Source: Calonectria ilicicola (Eukaryota; Ascomycota; Sordariomycetes; Hypocreales; Nectriaceae). From it: a stretch of DNA of 64,000 nt. The stretch's first letter is position 1, and every line of letters starts with the position of its first letter. This document shows, piece after piece, positions 59,866 to 64,000 of this stretch. Position numbers and translations under genes: made by a program. The notes beneath the pieces are model-generated. The model did no database searches and was not told the origin of the DNA. It worked only from the letters and a program-made list of their open reading frames with translations. The stretch covers positions 1,426,001 through 1,490,000 of the forward strand of contig CP085832.1 of NCBI GenBank assembly GCA_020809705.1, in the 5' to 3' direction.

Positions 59866-60862
59866 TTATTTAACCTCATTCAACTCGTGCTTTAATTTGA
59901 CTGCCTTCGATTTTCCCGCATCGATAATAACCGCTGGATCCTCCGTAGTCCCATCCCGGCTGACTTGGTTACCATTTTTCGTCTTGATTGTTGCTCTAGT
60001 TGCAGGTTAGACAAAGTTAAGATGGTGCAATAAGAACAGCACTTACTTTTTATCCTTGACTTCAAGCACCTCCCCTTCTGGCTGGCCGTTTCCCCAATTC
60101 CAACTCACTGTGTCCCCCTTTTTAGGCGTGGAATCTTGAAGCGTGTGACCATTATCCGCCGTCCCATCTTTTTCTTCGCCCCTGTCTGTTTCTCGGTTTT
60201 CATTGCTTCTGGATTTCACTTTCTTGTTTCTGTTTTTCTGACGATCTCTTGTTGTCCCGTTCTTGTCAGTATTAGTATCCTCTTTGCCCCGGGACTCTCC
60301 TTGTCGTGTTTCTCTTTTCTTGTTAGATCCTAGTCGACCTTCAGAAAGCTTCCTCTTGTCTCCAGCATGACGCTCTCCGTTTTCGCTTTGGTCTTTTTCT
60401 TGATTATCGGTTTCTTTTCGGGCCTTTAAGGGATCATGTCCCCAATTTTTCAAAGATGCATACGACTTAGTTTCCTTTAGTTCATCCGGGGACTTGTCAG
60501 CATTTGATTTTGCCTCTTGGGCAAGATGTCGCTTGCTGGTGGATTGCATTAGCTTCCCATCTAGCCACATCAACGAATTCGTCATCAGATCAAAATTCTA
60601 TCTTCACTCACCAGTAGGAAACCACTTTTCGCATGTGCTGGATTTGATCATCTGTATATTTTTGTTCATCATTCTTTGCATTGGCTTTGAGGATTTCAAC
60701 AATCTTGAGACCACTGTCGTGTCCGATGGTCTGCCCATCTTTGTCGTCCCTTGGCCACCCAGAATCCTTGGAGTCGCTTGATTTAAGCCATTTCTCCAAT
60801 TCTTGAGCTGTCATGTTGACAAGTTCGTTAAACTCTGCAATCACCTCGTGTTGGCTCTTCAT
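59866..60862 (-). CDS. DUF3140 - HVA1-TUDOR fusion protein
   Basis: Exons 60612-60862, 60047-60535 and 59866-59995 (introns of 76 and 51 bp), 289 aa. Residues about 8-118 are a DUF3140 domain (EFNELVNMTAQELEKWL, IGHDSGLKIVEIL, MRKVVSYCKRHLAQE spanning the first intron, SLKNWGHDPLK). The middle is highly charged and disordered. The C-terminus (GDTVSWNWGNGQPEGEVLEV to VKLKHELNEV) is a TUDOR-like domain of the hypervirulence-associated HVA1 family. DUF3140 proteins are widespread small bacterial and fungal proteins of unknown role. No targeting signal is seen. The combination suggests a nuclear or stress-related protein, but this is speculative. Confidence 0.85.
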
Positions 60863-61481
60863 TGCGGCGATGACATATATGACTCGTTTGTCGTGATTTC
60901 GGCCGTGAACTAAGTTGATCGACAGGTATAGTTGAAGATTATGGGGTTAGATGCACTCGGTGATAATATGACTGATGTTGAGCCTCCCTTTTATGGATGG
61001 GGATGAAAAATGGCGGCGTCATAGAATGAGCTTTAGCTTCGATCTTCATCACTTAACGTTTTTTCGCGATCGACCCAAATGGCTTTCATAGTGCCATTAA
61101 CGAAGAAAACGTCCACGGACGAGAGTATAATTATTAAATGCAATATTTTACACTAAATGAATTGATGTGAGATTCCGGTCGGCGCTGATTGATCATCTAC
61201 AGAAGCATTCGATGATGTCATGACGTTGATATTGCCACTTCTTTGGCACAATGACGGGTGCGTATGCAACAATGGACAGGGGGTTCGTATTCTCTCGTTT
61301 TCTATCATACAGAAAGTTGTCTTTGCAAGACGTTCAATTGCATCGCTCACAGTTTGACGTTATCAATAAAAGCCGACGTTGCTTTGAACGAACACAAGCG
61401 GCATTTTGCTAATCAGTTGTCAACAGATTATACATATATTCCTACGATCATAAATATTTGGGTACTCCAGTTTTCGAACCA
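60863..61481. other. Intergenic; DUF3140 gene promoter
   Basis: No coding frame with family features. Upstream of the DUF3140/HVA1 gene and downstream of the cyclase gene; AT-rich near 61120-61150 and 61430-61455. Confidence 0.4.
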
Positions 61482-62535
61482 TTAAAATACGGCTACTCCG
61501 TTCGGGGGACTTGCTACACCTCCAGGAACCTATTTCTTTTTGTCAGTGACCTAGCCTAAAGCCCAATATGAATACGGACACTTACCTTGAGTGGCATGCT
61601 AGAGAAGAAAAACGACCATCTTCCTCGCTTTTTACATTCCTCACTCAGCTGTTCGAGATCAAATAATTCACCGATAGGCATTCCCCATCCTGCCAGAAGC
61701 CACTCGTGCAACCAAAAGTCGGGATTTTGGCAGGGCCAAGCCTCCATGCTAGGCTGATCCCCAGCGACGGCCGAAAAGTTTTGATCCCACAGCCAACGCA
61801 GCGTTTCCTCTGAAGACTCAAGGCCAATGGCTGGTGGACTGGTTTTGTCTGCTAGTGCTTGACATTCGCTATCTGAGAGTTTGTTGTACCCACGGACCCA
61901 CCCTGTTCGGATGAACAAAATGTCGCCATCTTGGAATGTCGTGCCCTGGCTCGCGGCGATTTCCTTCAGAGTTGATACCGTAATCGTAGTCGTCTCAAAT
62001 AAAGGCGCATCCAAGCCTTTAGCCTCTGCCCATGCAGCGAAATCCAGAAGAACCCCGCGGCCAACAACGCCTCCTCGTTCGACCCACGCTACGACTAATC
62101 AGCAACAGTATATGAGAATTGAGAGGGCTTCAAACTTTGGATCCCAATTGTGCTCGTTGTCAAGAGATCATCCAGCGTCTTCCCATTAAACCAAAGTTTC
62201 TCTTTTTGATAGGCATAGTGTCGGAATCCATCCCACTGCGAGCTGCTCTGTGTGTTGAATGCCAACGAGTCGTCATTCACGGAGCGGGGAGTTTTGGTCT
62301 TGATGGTGTGGGAGAAGGCAGCCCGGCCAAAGCAAGGCTTCGACATTCGGTCAAGAGGCCAATCGGTTGAAACACTGACTCCATCACGAATTTCTGAAGC
62401 TGCTCGAGCGACTACCAGTGGAGTCAACAAGTTGAGCATGCCGCACTCATCGTTATCACCAAATAGACCCCATGCATTGCCGTGGGGGCCATCTTTGCGG
62501 AGAGGGAGAGAGTCAAATGACGGCTTGGGAGACAT
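61482..62535 (-). CDS. Cyclase-family metal hydrolase
   Basis: Exons 62136-62535, 61586-62088 and 61482-61529 (introns of 47 and 56 bp), 316 aa. It belongs to the cyclase superfamily that includes kynurenine formamidase. After ECGMLNLLTPLVV come SQWDGFRHYAYQ (the SxxDxxxH-like metal site), then WVERGGVVGRGVLLDFAAW, ILFIRTGWVRGY and the end KVPGGVASPPNGVAVF encoded by the short last exon. The fungal members are often uncharacterised hydrolases near catabolic or detoxification genes. The first intron has a weak donor (GTTTGA) but the join exactly restores the WVERGG motif. No signal peptide; cytosolic. Confidence 0.88.
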
Positions 62536-63068
62536 TTTAATTCAGTGGTTTTTGATAAATCTTGAAATCGAGCAGTACACGACTAATAAGTGAGGGGGGA
62601 GATTAGAGTATATGTAGGAAAATAATCCGCTGAGTCATTTCCGTATAGTTATTCTAAGATTTCCGAAATTCTAGCCATATACCCGACACTGCTGCTAGCA
62701 GGTTTCCGAGCCGAGGCCAGCCCCACCTATCGCGATGCAGCGAACCCCGCAAGCTAAAGCGTGGAGAAGTGTAGATATAATAGAATCTTCCCCAAGGAGT
62801 AGTAAATGGCCGGATGTTTAAATGAACGGTCCTATTTAATACCCCGTCATAATAAAACTAAGCACCAAACCTAGAATGGAATGGGAGTCAAGTTTGCGCT
62901 AATGCCAGTTCTGAATTGACGATACAAGTAAAAAATATCAACGTTCCTTCATTGCTTTCTCTTACAGACATGAAAAGGTAATTAATTGAATAGTCATGAA
63001 GGCATCAGTGAGTGGGTAATGATATAAACAAAACGAGATAAGCCGCCCCCAAAATAAACCCGACATAA
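62536..63068. other. Intergenic; cyclase gene promoter
   Basis: Lies between the cyclase start and the stop of the TAP-like hydrolase. No gene or repeat recognised. Confidence 0.4.
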
Positions 63069-64000
63069 TTATGATTTATATACTGTGCCATCTGCTGGGA
63101 GTTTTCCCTTGATCAGAAATTTGTCCATGGCCATACTGGTGTTGCCGTATAGAATGTAACTGGTATGACCTGCACCATCTCGCCAGATATTCACAGCACT
63201 TGGGATTTGATCCCGCACACCTTGAGCCCACACAGCACTGGTTTCTGGATCTACGAACGCGTTCACTAGTAGAATCTTTGGGAGCTTGGAGACCTTGTCA
63301 GCCGCTAATTTGTGTCGAGGGTTTCGAACTTTGGCGGGCCAATGCGAGCAGTAGGCGCCGGCGGCAAACGCCTCTGACGCTCCACGAGTCAATGGAAGCA
63401 GAGCCTTTGAGATTTCTTGGACATTCTCTATGTCCTCCCACGACTTGATATCGCTACCCCAATCCTGGCAAAAGACAGCGCGTGAGGCGAAATCTGACGT
63501 TGGCCCATCATCCTTGTTCTTAGTCTTGAACAGCGACGGAAATGCGAATGCAGAAGCATCGCCGTGTATGGAATCATTGAGGTTGGACGCGAGAGACACC
63601 CAAGATCCAGCAATTGATTCCACAAAGACGAGGTAATTTTGGGCGTTGAATAGCACATCTTCACCAGTAACGGTCGTGGGGCATACACCCTTGCATCGAG
63701 GCGCGGGTAGTGAAGTGGCGGACGTCAGATTCTTGAAGATGGCGCGAACATCTTTGCCCTCAAGAGGACAGTCGTTGGCGGTATCGTTGCACCAGGAGAA
63801 AAACTTTTCAAGCGTGGCTTGGTAAGTTTGCGACTCAGTCAAAATGGTTGACATGGTGTTGGGACTGGAATGGTCAACCAATGCATCCAGAACCATTCGG
63901 CCGACGTGCTCTGGGTACAGCTCTGCGTATGTCTGGCCGAGAAGCGTGCCGTAAGAGAATCCAAGGTAATTGAACTTCTCAGCACCTATGGCTTGGCGAA
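63069..64000 (-). CDS. TAP-like alpha/beta hydrolase (partial, 5' end outside window)
   Basis: The frame is open from the right edge to the stop at 63069, about 310 codons. The nucleophile elbow GFSYG (GxSxG) lies in EKFNYLGFSYGTLLGQTYAELYPEHVG, the layout of secreted tripeptidyl aminopeptidase-like hydrolases. The C-terminal TAP-like domain is seen in KILLVNAFVDPETSAVWAQGV and DGAGHTSYILYGNTSM, the last His being a likely catalytic residue. Several Cys and N-glycosylation sites suggest secretion. The signal peptide and N-terminal third are beyond the window. Substrate is a peptide or ester and cannot be settled here. Confidence 0.85.
   Translation of the reverse strand, partial: RQAIGAEKFNYLGFSYGTLLGQTYAELYPEHVGRMVLDALVDHSSPNTMSTILTESQTYQATLEKFFSWCNDTANDCPLEGKDVRAIFKNLTSATSLPAPRCKGVCPTTVTGEDVLFNAQNYLVFVESIAGSWVSLASNLNDSIHGDASAFAFPSLFKTKNKDDGPTSDFASRAVFCQDWGSDIKSWEDIENVQEISKALLPLTRGASEAFAAGAYCSHWPAKVRNPRHKLAADKVSKLPKILLVNAFVDPETSAVWAQGVRDQIPSAVNIWRDGAGHTSYILYGNTSMAMDKFLIKGKLPADGTVYKS

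Overview
The window reads as euchromatic DNA of a filamentous ascomycete (Pezizomycotina, most likely a Sordariomycete such as a member of Hypocreales; the species cannot be fixed from sequence alone). The reasons are genes on both strands every 2 kb or so, introns mostly of 46-60 bp with GTAAGT-type donors and CTAAC-like branch sites, and fungal families such as Zn2Cys6 regulators, 2EXR, DUF3176, HVA1-TUDOR and GH18 chitinase. I support 31 protein-coding loci (two cut by the window ends). I found no tRNA, rRNA, CRISPR array or intact transposon. Exon joins were worked out by hand from frame continuity, splice consensus and family conservation.

Layout. 1-11 kb: the tail of a lysine-rich protein, an ESCO-type zinc-finger protein, a 2EXR protein, a Zn2Cys6 regulator, an emopamil-binding-protein sterol isomerase, a GT8 glycosyltransferase and a RidA-family protein. 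11-18 kb: an ELYS-domain protein and condensin SMC4, head to head. 18-23 kb: a large secreted Ser/Thr-rich cysteine protein and an AusD/Trt5-like methyltransferase. 23-28 kb: translation and ribosome-biogenesis block, with RPS26 and ubiquitin-RPS27a head to head, then NOP56. 28-38 kb: GH18 chitinase, a small secreted protein, a DAL5-type transporter and a cytochrome P450. 57-64 kb: a DUF3176 membrane protein, a DUF3140/HVA1 protein, a cyclase-family hydrolase and a TAP-like hydrolase running off the end.

The most interesting part is about 38.5-53.5 kb (perhaps to 55.2 kb). It holds a DIC-type mitochondrial carrier and an acyl-CoA dehydrogenase (divergent, with an 11-bp perfect inverted repeat between them), a Zn2Cys6 regulator, a double-hotdog mesaconyl/itaconyl-CoA hydratase-type protein, a citramalyl-CoA-lyase-type enzyme, and both the E1 and E2 components of a 2-oxoglutarate dehydrogenase complex. 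Read together, this looks like a mitochondrial catabolic cluster for branched C5 dicarboxylates (itaconate, mesaconate, methylsuccinate or citramalate). The carrier would import the acid, the dehydrogenase and hydratase would give citramalyl-CoA, and the lyase would give acetyl-CoA and pyruvate. A dedicated 2-oxoglutarate dehydrogenase could supply succinyl-CoA as CoA donor. The CoA-transferase expected for this scheme is not in the window, and whether E1/E2 are extra copies needs a genome-wide search.
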